Below, in pieces: positions 1-11,745 of a DNA stretch of 64,000 nt. How positions within the stretch are numbered: the stretch's first letter is position 1; every line of letters begins with the position of its first letter. Made by a program: the position numbers and the translations under genes. The notes under the pieces are model-generated. The model searched no databases. It worked only from the letters and a program-made list of their open reading frames with translations, and had not been told where the DNA came from. The stretch is from Anarhynchus alexandrinus (Eukaryota; Chordata; Aves; Charadriiformes; Charadriidae): contig VUYV01000045.1 of NCBI GenBank assembly GCA_008711295.1, positions 5,474,770 through 5,538,769 on the forward strand, written 5' to 3'.

Positions 1-756
1 ACAGGGAGAGGGTACCTGGGGGGGCTCTCAGGTGAGGCTGCTCCAGTAATGCCTATGGGTGCCCTCAGGGCCCTGACGACTTTCTCCTCTGTCAGGAGAG
101 AAATTTCCCATCCACATTTCAGTCATCTCTCCCCATCCTCCACTCCTTCTCTTTCAGCTTCTCTGTCTATATTTGCTCGATTCAGCATTTTCAGGAGGTT
201 TGTGTGAGGCTGTTTTCTGTACATGCTAGCAAATAAACATATGGAGCAGCCCAACAAGCCCATGCTCTTGCTGATTTCACTGCCTGCTGGGCATTATAAT
301 GAACTACCAAACAAACTACTTGCCAGCAATATTTTGAGATTAATGCTTTTAAAAAAATAAGCCTAAGGACGGCAATACAAGAGTTGAAAACTGGACTAAC
401 CATATTCCATGCTTCTCAGAAGAGATGTATTTTATTCTTGCTATGCCTTGACAGGTATCTTCCCACCAGGACTGTAGTTCGCAATGTAGAAATTAATCAG
501 ATGTTCAAGATAATTAAAAACGCATTTCTAAGTGCTTTTGGGAAAGAGAGATGTGGAATGACGGGACAAGTTCTTAAATGGACTTACAGACAATGATTTT
601 ACAGTTCAGTTCCCCTCAGCATCCCTAGTAAAATGAATCTTAAAGTTACTTTCAGTCTGCCTGCAGATTTACAGTATCAGCAGAACAATTATGAACATTT
701 TTTCTCAAATGAAATGCACATTAAAAGGTTGGTTTTTTTGGTGGGTGTATTTTTTT
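1..756. other. Unassigned non-coding DNA, GC-richer at its left edge
   Basis: The first 150 bases are richer in G and C than most of the window and then run into a pyrimidine-rich stretch (about 75-170). The rest is ordinary AT-rich sequence. Open frames here are at most about 70 codons, overlap on both strands and resemble no family I know. I see no repeat signature, splice-site pair or RNA gene. Confidence 0.6.
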
Positions 757-774
757 TGTGTGTGTGTGTGTGTG
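757..774. repeat. (TG)9 dinucleotide microsatellite
   Basis: Nine uninterrupted TG units follow a T run (751-757). It is the only TG/CA run of this length that I noticed in the window. Alternating purine-pyrimidine DNA of this kind is often length-polymorphic. Confidence 0.95.
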
Positions 775-1138
775 GGTTCCCTTGGTAGCAGCATTTAAGA
801 TAGGGGTCAATGGAAAAAAGAATATTTTATTCACAGGGAAAAGAAAAGCATAGAGGAAAATTAGGGGGTTTTATGAGGATGTATTGAACATATAGATGCA
901 AACGTGTGCAATGGAGATTCCTTTTGCAGAGGGATACTGGGACTACCAGCAGTCTCAGAAAACCTAGCTCAGTAGGTCTCCAGCAACACATCAGTGACCT
1001 GGAGCCCATTAGCTGGCAAAGAGTCCAAGAGACCTTTGACAAGATAGAGCTGGCTTCCGCTTCACATTTGCACAAGCTATGGAAATGATGAATAGACTAT
1101 GGCGTTTGCCTGAGAACTTCACCCCATCTTCCCATAAG

Positions 1139-1282
1139 ATGAGACATTTCCTTTGCTTTCTCCTTCTCTTGTGTGTTTTCCCAGTGGAAGGAACTATTGG
1201 AAATGTTAGAAGGATTTGTTTCCAAAAGCCTTCTTCCAAAGATTCATGTGACTTTTTTTTGGGGAAAAAATACATCCCTTGA
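1139..1282 (+). other. Speculative 47-residue ORF with signal-peptide-like N-terminus
   Basis: From the internal ATG at 1139 the frame reads MRHFLCFLLLLCVFPVEG, a basic start followed by a strongly hydrophobic core as in a secretion signal. About 29 residues follow with two cysteines, separated by nine residues, and several Arg/Lys; the frame stops with TGA at 1280-1282. The in-frame ATG at 1079 would add 20 non-hydrophobic residues, so 1139 would be the better start for a secreted product. The cysteine spacing does not fit a defensin or a Kunitz domain, and a larger open frame on the other strand overlaps it. I see no promoter or poly(A) signal. Chance is the most likely explanation. Confidence 0.1.
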
Positions 1283-1483
1283 TAGTTTTTCAGAGAAGAT
1301 AATGTGTTTTTAGTGCCCTCATATCTGAAATCAAAATATATGTCTTCCTGATTAGCCCAAGAAAGGAAAAAGAAGTGGAACCTTTCAAACACAGTGGAGC
1401 AAATTATGCTTTCAGTAACATTATGCAGTTTTGGACACATGTTACATATTTATTGAAAAGATTGCTTATTCGTCTGCTTGGGA

Positions 1484-1500
1484 TTTTTTTTTTTTTTTTT
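1484..1500. repeat. Poly-T run (T17)
   Basis: Seventeen uninterrupted T. There is no recognisable retrocopy on the side that such a run would end as a reverse-strand poly-A tail. Confidence 0.95.
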
Positions 1501-1572
1501 AGAATATCTTGCTCTTTTCAAGGCTCACTGTCCCTTCTGGCACTGGAACTACATAATACTGAATATGTGTGA

Positions 1573-4500
1573 CACCACATTAATTTCCATAGCAGGGGAT
1601 TAGGATATTACAAACATGGGATTAGGTCCACTTGAAGGATCAAAGCAAAAAGAGAAGTGAGATGTGAAGAATAAACCTTTTTCTTTTTTTTTGGCCAAGC
1701 AAACAAATACCCAGGATAATAGCCTAAAAAAGAAAGCAACTGGCCAAGTGAATGTTTGTAATTTAACCTGAACTCCTGATCCATGAGAATATTGGCTTTT
1801 ACCTGATATATTTTCTACCAGTAAAAAAATTCTGAGTTGTTTGTTTGCTTTTGCTTTCCACTGCAGCAGCGTTATTCATACAGAAACCAATACAGAATCT
1901 GAAACAATATCCTGGGGCCATTTTCATACAATTTAGCGTCTTGTATTCATGTGCATCAGGGAACAGCTACACTTCCCATTCACGTTGCTAAGTTATTGCA
2001 GTACATTTGTGGTTGATTTTTCCATTGATGCTAGAGCAGTGTATAATTAGCAGTGAATAACTTATTCCATGAATTCAACCTCATTTTCCTCTCTGTGGAA
2101 TGTCCACAAATAGATAAAAACATTTCACTGTAGAATGAAAATAAGATTTCTGTTTTAAACTCTGAAGGTTTGTGAGTATTATGCTGCAATTGTTCAGTAA
2201 CTGAATTTGGATATTAAATGTGTGTTTGACAGTTATGATTTTTCACCTAATTGCCATAAATTTTTGTCATTTAATTCAAGAAGTGTTACAATTTCAGGAA
2301 CAAAGATTCATCTGATACAAACTGGAATAAATTTGTTGAACGTAAGCGCTGCTTTGTGAGACTGAAGAAAGATACCTGAATATTACATGTAGAGATGTTC
2401 TGGACAAAACAGAAAAGTATAAAAGAACTAAAGCCCACTGAGTCAAAAAAATCCACCTTATTTGTTTATAAATATCCCCCAGCTTCCTTAAAAGTGGTTA
2501 TGATTTCCTTCTTAATGGAATAACTGGTTCATTAATCAGGAGTCTTGACAAAGCCAAAGAGCTCTAATTCATTCAGAAAAGGTAGGAAGAGATACATAAT
2601 TTTCAAATTTTTTTTGCATTGCTTTCCTTTGTTAAGCCACACCAAATTCTATCTTCTTTGTTGTCCAAGCAATCATCAGTTTTGCTTTCATGTTTGAACA
2701 TGATAAGTTAAACTATGTGGAACAATGTCTCATTTCATAGGAAATTTCCATAGCAGGACTGAAAACGCGTATTTAACTTTAAATGTATTCTTTATGATCT
2801 ACCTTCATACATAAGTACTGCTTTCCTTGAAGATGAATGAAGATGTCTGTGTCTCGCATACCCAGAGAAAGCAAACATAATGATTAATCAATTTTAATAC
2901 TGTTTAATTTTCTGTCCAGTTGTAGGCATTACCAAGAATCCTCAAATACTCTGCGTTTAGCTGGTGGATGCTATGACGAAGGAGGCTTCTCTCAGGGAGA
3001 GTGGGGTTTCTCCTGACTTTGGTAGGTAGGTTTACATCACTTCCTTTTAAGTGACCATGCATGTGTGGAAAATGATTTTTGAAAACAGTGATGATGCAAT
3101 ACGCACCACAAAGTATCCACTTTACAGTTTAGAGTACTTATTACAGTCAAGCAATCAGCTTAGATAAAAACAAAGTGAAGGAAGAGTAAATGGAATTCCC
3201 TGTTTGTGAAGACGGAACCCTGATCCCTAAAACAACCAAAACAACTCCCCCACTTCCCTGTAAACTTGCTAAATGAAACTTGCCTTTGAATAAAATTTGC
3301 AAATCAGACTGGCATACCGTGAGTACATTAAAAATAGGTATATAGTGCCAATGCATGACTGACAGAACCACCAGCAAATCTAATTGCATATGGAGCTTGA
3401 AGATCTCACTGGAGAGTTCTTCATTGAAAATAATTATGTGCACACTAGGCTGTGCACTCTAGGCTGTAGAGTCTGGAGAGCTTAAAATTTTAAAAAAANG
3501 AAAGCAAGAAAGAGTGAGTGAAAGCATTTTCTTGCCAGACATATTTATCCAAGCTCACAGCTCAAGATTAATCCACAAGGGCATAGAGGCAGAAGATTAA
3601 GGAACTAAAGACAGTCTTCATTCCTTGCTGAATTTTATTTTTACTTTGAAGCTATTTGAAGGAATATGTCCATAATATTGCATTCTGTCAAGCACAAGAC
3701 ATTGTTCATGAAACAGATGTCCAATACATTTGTATCATCTGTGTAGTGGCACATACACACAATTGCCCAACGGAAGCTATATTCTCACAGAAGCTGCAGG
3801 GGAATTTTTCATATATGAGAAAGACAAAAAAAAATAAAAATCCCATTTGCTTTGTTTTCAAGCAGCACTAGAATTAAGGCTATATTTACAATGAAGAGGG
3901 TATGAGAATTTTGACAGAACATAACATTCGCAAGGGGTTATGAAGCAACAAGATAAATTCCTCATCTAAATTTGAAAGATTCAGGAATCATAGAAAGCAT
4001 AGGCACTCTAAGTATGCACTGCAAAAGAAGAACAGAAAATTTAAAATTTAATAAGTGTTTAAGTTTGAGATTAAAATATGAGAGGCTTTCAGTCAGACAG
4101 CAGAAATGTGCTCCAAAGATATTCATACAGCCTTACACCAAAAATTTAGCTGAATAAAATAAAGTATTGATGTGTACATATAGAAACCAATGAGTTCAAA
4201 GTAGAAAACAATGTGTCAAAGTAGTTGCTGCAAATCAGAAATTATTGCTTAGTTCTGATATTGCATTGGTGGATTTCCAGTCATCTAAGTTCATTTTTTG
4301 CCATAATATTGTATGATGAAATGTACTAAAAAAACAAACAGCTATTTTTATTTGAAATAAAAGTAAAATTGTAGTATACAGAAAGTATCTCATGTACATT
4401 GCCAAAAAAGATATGAAATAGACTCTGAAGGGAACTAAGACTTAAGAAAAGCAATGTGAGAGAAAAATTGCCATAAATAATGCAGTAACTTGGACATGTC

Positions 4501-7500
4501 AGCGAAAGAATAATTTTCTACTCATTCATGAAATCAAAAATACCAAAAGGAAAGCATTGATTCTGGTAATGGAAAATGCACAAGAAAGATAAGACCTAGA
4601 TGACTTAAAGGACTGTATAGATTAAGGTAACTTGCAGCTGTTTGATCATAGAAAAGTTATCGAAAAAGATTTATGGAAAGTGGAAATATACAGAAACATC
4701 GAAATGTGTCTTGAGTCTATGCAGGACCAGACTTCTACCCTGCACTGCTTTTCAAAATTCATCATGGCAAGACTACTGCTATGCACAATGTATTATTCTT
4801 ATCCTCACATAGTTATTTTGGGGCAATTTATACTTAGTTGTCATAGAAAATCAAGAGATTTTGGAAATGGCACAATTTAACACAGACCTTCTCAATGTGA
4901 CATATAAGTGATCCCTTCCTTAAGTACTTTCTCATTTAAACTATGTAATACACAAGCAAGCAGAATTCATGGTTTTAATCTGTAAAGGAGATTCAGGGAT
5001 GAATAAAACACATATACGTTTGTGTATGTTAATTTCTTCAACCAAAATGCAGAATTTATCTAACCAAGGCGCAAGACATATAGGTGAAGTTATGATTGAC
5101 TTTAAGGAGTGATAAAAGCTGTTGCTAACTTCATGGAAACAGAATTTCACCCCATACAGTGCCAGTCCTTCTCTCACAAGATAGTGATAAGCAGTTGTTT
5201 GAAAAGACCAAATATCCAGATATTATCTGTTGGGAAAGTAAACCGTGTATGTACAACACACAACTCAGGGATCAGAAGAATAGCGGCACTTTTGTTGTAA
5301 AATACTTATGGACTATCTTTTAAGCAAAGCAATACTGTATTCAAGACACCTTGCAATTGCTTTTGAAGGAGGAAACATATAAGAAGGCTACGCTATTTTT
5401 GTTTCCTAGATGTTGTAGATCAAGAACCAAGGAAACCCCTTAGATAAAAAGCATTTAATGCTATTACCTGGAATCAAACCCAGTAAACCTCTAAAACTAT
5501 TTCCATTCCAAGCACTGCAAACCTTTCCAATTCAGTGGAAACAGAAGCCAAATGATGGTGATGTATTTGGAGTGATATGTGTTGATCACAACATCAAATG
5601 TTCTTCACAATCCTCGGAGCTGCAGTGTCAGAAAGTGCACTCTACGATTGTCCCTGATTCAGCAGTAGGCTGCCAAGCAATGTTTGTCTAGACCCTGACG
5701 AGAATTTTAGTACGTGAAATAAAAGTAAGAGCATAAAATTATTTCATTGCCTCACATGAACAGGGTACATACTGCTGAATTACTAGTACTTCTGTGTTGC
5801 CGATATCTCTTCTTTGAACCATATACACATATAAACAGCCTTCGCAATACAGAAGATTGATATTTAGGACTTGGAAAGTCTCTACAAGTACATCTGGCTT
5901 GTGCAGTACCCTCTCATTTCATCTTCTTTACAACTTCAGGATCTCACGCAATGTTTCTTAATCGATGCAATAAAGTGGCTTCATGCAAGAAAGTGACAAA
6001 AGTGCATTCTGACAGCAAACAGAAGGCAACTTTCGCTTGTGTTACAATTCACATACTCTGTACACTGAGGGACTGATAATTCTCTTGGCCATCTCCTTTA
6101 CAGTCTTTTGACAACTTTGGATTTTCATGTCAGACCACAGCAAAAATTCCATTATGGCTTACAACCAGAGTAGGAAGTACTGTAATAAGAAAATATATGC
6201 GAGGAACAAGGAAAGTGTGCTGCAGTGCAAGTAAAAAATGGCACAGTAAGTTAAACAAGACAGACATTCCATAACAATCAAAATGGTCCTTACCTAAATA
6301 TGTAAGACACAAGATCTGCATTAAGCAGTTGATATTTTCTCTCTTATTTCAGGCTTAGCATAGACTTTACTAAGACTGTGATACTAAGACTGTTCTTGTT
6401 GTTAGGTTTTTTTCCCTTGTCTTTTTTTCTTCTGAAAGTAAATGAGAGCACTGGCATTGAGTTCTGAGGTTGTGCAAATTCTACCCGGTTAACTAGAAGT
6501 AAATAGTTTGTCCGGTGTTTTTAAAGAAGCTTGAACATATGCAAATCCTTTGGGCATTACAAAGACAGGAAAGGTTCTAACTCACTTTTTTAAAAGTTCT
6601 GTATATATCATGGGCACACTCAAAGAGCTAAATGTGATGACAAAACTCCTGTAGATTGCACTGCCTTTTCCTCTGCAGGTCTCAAAGCCACCCGCTCTGC
6701 AAGTTACTTCCTTGATTAGAGAGGGGGCTTTGTGAGGATTGCTCCATACACGGCCAAAATGTTAGATAAAATTTAGGTATCACCACCTGCGCAAGTTGCT
6801 GGCTCTATGAATTCTGTTCAAGGGCCTCTTCAAAATACACTTCTAACCTGCTCTCTGTATTATTCCTAGCTTGCTTAGATCATTTTTAGCTTCTTCCTGC
6901 CTACCCTGTCAATTCACTCACAGTTTTTTAGAAGAGACTGTCAAACTTGTTCACCTGTCAGTAATTAGATTGTCACTTAACAACAGCAACAACAACTCAA
7001 ATGGGAGATAAATAGTTCACCACCAGACAAAAAGTGTATTTGCCATAGCTATTAGTTGCCAATATTACATTATAGAGAAGACAACCTTGTGTGCAATAGG
7101 TTTCCTGAAGATTCCAGAAACAAGAAACCTGAACTTGTGCGTGCAAATGAAATCCACAAAAGACAAAGGAAGTCCATGTTTTATACACTAGCTGTGGCAA
7201 CAAATTCTTGGACATTAGGTAAATGAATTCTTCATGAAATTGTTGAGGGAAGCAGAGACAGGTTTCCTAGGAATGGAATTAATGCTGGGGACTTCAGGTT
7301 ACAAGTCTGAAGTCTGGCCATCTCCTTTGTGTTGGCAACTTCCTAAATGTCTGAGCACCTGTACGCCCAAAACTGAGACTGGACTTCACTGCCTATACCT
7401 GAACTTGTGTAAATATGCTAATTGATATATTTCCTCAGGCAGGGAGCAAATGTTTTGAGGTTTCCCCACTTGCATTCTGTCTGGATGCAAACAACCTTAG

Positions 7501-9721
7501 TTCAGACACTGGGTAGCCATGTGGTCTTTTATTTTACAAGGTTTTAAGAGGAAAAGGTTGCATTCAATTCAGGGGTGCTGCCATTAGGATGTGGGGAAAC
7601 GCTTGAAAGAACCTGACCACTATCTCACTGAAAATAAAGTTAGTATAGTCTTACAATTTTCTTGTCAGTGTACACAAGGGCTGCCTAAAGATATCTGAGG
7701 AGTTCTAGAGAAGCAATTCTTCGGGATACTGTGACTGCTTGAATCCCTAAACTTTACTGTAGGCTTTAGTTTAGCTTAAGGTCTTGATGCCTGTCATTTT
7801 TTGTGTTAATAGATCACACTGGGGAACCACAAAGAGAAACTTAAAGATTGTGAATCTAAGAAGATACAAATATATTTGGTTCTTATAATAATATAACATC
7901 AATAACAGGGTCAGTGTAGACCAAGAATAATACCACTGTCAAAGGTGTTCCATCTCCTCAAGGGCTTCACACAGCAGACCACTGTAACACCACTGTGTTG
8001 TGGAGGTCACTAAAGGGATGTCTGGAAAAGGCAAGCGACACTTTTCACAACAGCAGCAGTCATGAAGAACTTGCCAAGCTGAATTACTGTGTCAAGGTTT
8101 CTAGACCTTTGGCTTGACAAAGACCAATGTTCAAGCTGTCATGTCCAGGTATTGAGTCCTGTGGGAAAACAGTGGATGGAAGAGCTGGATAGAAAGCTTC
8201 CTGCCCTGATAACCCATTAGGCTCTTGTTGATAAATTCTGATATGACTGACAATTCCACATAAAATGAGCGTACAGAAAGCATACAGAGAGAGAAGCTTA
8301 AGCTCTGTAACTTTCTGCCGCAGAACCAGATGCCAGAGGTAATTTTCAGCCTAATGATTAGCCTAGATGAGCTCTTCTTCTTTTTAAAAACGGAAAAGGA
8401 TTAGAGACATAGCAGAGTCTCTAACACCCATATAAGAGTAAGATTTCTCCTACACTAGTAGTCATAAATGAGCAGTGTTGATCTTCCCAAAATGACTGTG
8501 AATCAGACGTAGGATGACAGCAAAAAACAACAGCAAAATGAATTAAACAAACAAAAATATAATATACACAGTGATGAAAAGAGGAAATTGAAAAACTGAA
8601 AAAAAAAAAGAACTCTGCTTAGTAATGGACTAGACATGGCTCTGGCAGAAAGTACTTAATTTCCTAATTTTGTACTGTATGCAAAATTGTTTCAGAAGGA
8701 GAAACTTTCCAAAGCAAGATGCTAGTCAAAAAAAAAAACAACAGTGCATTGCAGAATTTAGCAATATTTTTTCAGGGTAGTTTCTTGCATATGTGACAGC
8801 ACAATGAAGGTTGAAAAATACTGAGCAATTTAAATTACTGCAGATATTCTGTCTTAAAATCTCACATGTTTTTACTAAGGCTGAATTTCAAGAAAACAAT
8901 CAACTTACAATGACATCATATATAATTATTGTGTTCTTATTTTAAAAAAAAAATGTTTGTTAAAGAACAACGATATAAAATGTACTTTTCAAATAAAAAG
9001 TAGGTGTCAGCATTTCAGAGGAGTTTATGGATTTAATATTCCTAAGAAAATGTTTGGTAAAGACATTTTCAAATATAGTCAAACACGAGACACGTGTTAT
9101 TAATGAAGAAAAAGTTGTGTTTAAAAAATAAAAATATTTGGAGAACACATATCTGAAAGCTCATGTCAACTTAGCCTATCATTGCGGACATCCTAGATTG
9201 TTTTTAAATATATCAGTCCAATAAAATTATTTCAAAATAGAGATAGTTTATTTAGCAGGGATTAAAGGGCTTGATAAGCCAAAACTAGGGCAAATTCATC
9301 AACGACAATTAAAAATCTTTACTTTAATTCAAAACCACCCCACTAAATAGTTTTATATGCCAAAGTGCTCCACTTTTTGAATAATTTACTGATTCTTTTA
9401 AATGCTAAAGTACACGCATGATACTATACTTATTAAACAGAATGCTGAACCTGAAAAGTTAACCAGATAAAGCAGCACTGATACTTTGGAAAAGTGCCAT
9501 CTGTTTAGTCTTCTGGAGAAGAAATAACAGAGAAATAACTGATGAGATTTGAGTTTATTGCCACTAGAAACGGAAGGAGGTGTCCTGTAGTTCCAAGAGA
9601 GAAAACCCCACTGACCTCACGCCTGAGCTCCATATTCAAATGGCTTTTTAAAGAGAGTCAAGAGATACTAAAGTACCAACAAAAGTGTTGTTAATTGGGC
9701 CTTTCGTCTTATAAATTAGGG
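1573..9721. other. Unassigned AT-rich non-coding DNA
   Basis: About 8 kb with only short, scattered open frames (none above 100 codons) on both strands and no recognisable domains. It contains scattered A-rich runs and one ambiguous base at 3499. I looked for CR1 tails, LTR ends and tRNA-like boxes and saw none. Very old, decayed repeats could be hidden here. Confidence 0.6.
3499..3499. other. Ambiguous base (n) in an A-run
   Basis: The only undetermined base in the window. It follows a run of seven A and marks an unresolved base, not a gap of known length. Confidence 0.99.
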
Positions 9722-9800
9722 GATAATCCTGCCAGATTCTGAACAGTACTGAGTGCTGCTAAGAACCGTGAATTTTCAACGGCATTGAAGGACATCAACT
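9722..9800 (+). repeat. Weak match to an old amniote L2/SINE-like repeat
   Basis: The order 'agattctgaacagtactga' then 'ctgctaagaaccgtga' and a following segment resembles an ancient interspersed repeat common in reptiles, with a 'gattctgagaggtgctgagc'-like core. The match is remembered and imperfect, with no defined ends, so it is only a lead. Confidence 0.25.
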
Positions 9801-11306
9801 TTCAGTATCTATTCCTAAACTAAGAATGTACATATGTTAAACGCTTAGATTTCTGTACACATAGTCAGGAATTGGTATACACAGTTTACACACTGTGCTT
9901 GTGCTCGCTCAACTTGGAGGAAAGACACAGCTGAGTGGCTTGATTTCCTTCATTTAACAATAACTACTAAAGACAACTAGAGCATAGCATGCTGCAGTAT
10001 CAACTTGCACCCACCTGAATAGGTGCAGCATTTTCATTCACTCTCCGTGCTGTGTCTGGCAGCCTTTTGAGTGCCCGATGTACATTTCAGTCCATGAAAT
10101 ACAATAAAGTTGTGAGATTAAATCTGACAAGTGAGCAAATCTTTTCAAGGAAAAAATATCTTCAGACAAAAGTTGTGTTAGGAAAATGATCATGAAGTCA
10201 GCTGCAAATATCTTCGCCATAAACAGTAAGAAAAACATCCTAAATAACTGAGAATTTCATAATAGTTATAGCAAAATTCCATCTTTTTAGATATTAGGTG
10301 TTTGTACTGCAATAGTGCTGTATAGAATAGGACTGATTGCAACTGCCACTCACACAGAGTGCCAGAAAAGTATGCACTATTCCTTCCTTAAATTATTTTT
10401 AACTATTTTTGTATTACGCACACTTTTAAAGTATTTCCAAGCACTATAGGGACAACAAACATACAGCAACTGGTACTAGGATATTTTTTTCTGAGTTTAA
10501 ATAAAATACACAACGTGCTTGTTCAAAGATAGAGATATGAACAATCTCTGACCTGGAATTGATCTGTACAGGATTATTCTTTTTAATTTTTAATTTGGAA
10601 CTACTATAATAAAAGAGATTTCATAAAGCAAAAGCATCTTATGGAGTCATCCATCACTTATTTGTGTTATGTTTTATATAGTGATTGTTTTCAAAGTTTG
10701 ACTAATTGGTCTTATTCTATCAGTACAAGGCTTTAATATTAAAATATACAAGTAATATTGACTAGAAACTTTTCAGGAAACTGGTGAAAGCAATGGAGTG
10801 TAAGCAATGGAAAGCAGAAATTTGTTTCCCAGGAAAAAAGAAGTCACTGGCTACTGATCACAGGCATAGGAAAGTTGATTAGCACCTATTAATTAATAAT
10901 CTGTGTTTTATAGAAGTGCACTTAAAGAAAAAGAAGGATTCTACAACAGGATATTTGCAGAATTTAAAGAGACAATAAAAAAAATATTCACTAACATTTG
11001 GAACAATCGACGTGGGGGAACGATTATTTTCAGGTAATGTTAAAACTCTGAACTAATTCCTTAAAATTGAGCTTTGATGAATTAGGTATTAGAATAAAGA
11101 GATTCATTATCAATTTGAACTTAACCCACACATGGAGAATAGTTGACATTTCTGATACCAGCTATTCCTGATATTTTTCAGTTCAGGGGCAAAATTTTAG
11201 GCAGTAACTTAAAAGACCTAACCTACCTGGGCCTCTAGTAGTAGACTAAATATTTGAACTAAACGTGAAATAAGTATACACTTGAAAAGTATATACATTA
11301 AAAGAA
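9801..11306. other. Unassigned AT-rich non-coding DNA
   Basis: No repeat end, RNA gene or plausible coding frame was seen. The longest open frame is 66 codons on the reverse strand (10038-10238) and resembles nothing known. Confidence 0.6.
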
Positions 11307-11378
11307 GTGGGGGTTGGAGCAGGTGATCTTTAAAGGTCCTTTCTGACCCAAACTGTTCTGGGGTTCTATGATTCTATG
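11307..11378 (+). mobile_element. CR1 retrotransposon, 3' tail only (about 70 bp)
   Basis: The stretch reads as the last part of a CR1 3' UTR: ggttgga, then gatcttta, then aaggtcctttctgacccaaa, ending in the octamers GTTCTATG and ATTCTATG (11363-11378). CR1 elements reverse-transcribe from this tail, and severe 5' truncation is usual. It has several substitutions against the other copies in the window. No coding sequence is left and no target-site duplication is evident. Confidence 0.85.
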
Positions 11379-11710
11379 AAATTCTTTTCTGTCATTGCTT
11401 ATTTCTGTGATTTCTTCTCTAATGTGCTTCTGAAAATCTAGATAACAGCATTTACCTAGAATACACATTGTTGGTCTAAACGCATTAAGGATCATTAAGA
11501 ACTTCAAGGACAGTAGGGCCATGTCATGTACATTATGCAGCATTTCTGTTGTAATGACACTTAATGAAAACTTTTATAGAAATAGATCAAAGGATGCAAG
11601 CTATGTAAACAGATAAAAATGATCTGCTTTTGGATACATGACTGTTTTAGCAGGACTGTCTTATAGCCTGACCCTCCATTTGAAAAGGGCATCGGCTAAA
11701 TTTGATTTAA

Positions 11711-11745
11711 ATTAAAAACAAACAAACAAAAACAAAACAGAAAAG
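11711..11745. repeat. (CAAA)-rich low-complexity tract
   Basis: Imperfect CAAA/AAAC units, low complexity. No element is attached to it that I can see. Confidence 0.8.

Larger units (their letters stand above)
827..1572. other. Cluster of overlapping open frames, no recognised product
   Basis: Open frames overlap here on both strands: 143 codons on the reverse strand (1009-1440), 82 codons reverse (827-1075), and 60, 67 and 65 codons forward (906-1088, 1079-1282, 1375-1572). The translations show no domain I recognise, no repeat-family similarity and no consistent frame. Mutual overlap on opposite strands means that most, and probably all, are chance. The region is listed because it has the longest open frame in the window outside CR1. 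Confidence 0.35.

Noticed and set aside
1009..1440. 143-codon reverse-strand open frame, the longest outside CR1
   Set aside because: No domain, overlapped by forward-strand frames, no splice or promoter context. A frame of this length is plausible by chance when 64 kb is read in six frames.
9500..9545. CR1-like 'ctgtttagtcttctggagaa' segment
   Set aside because: It resembles the LFSLEKR block, but neither the preceding nor the following CR1 blocks are present.
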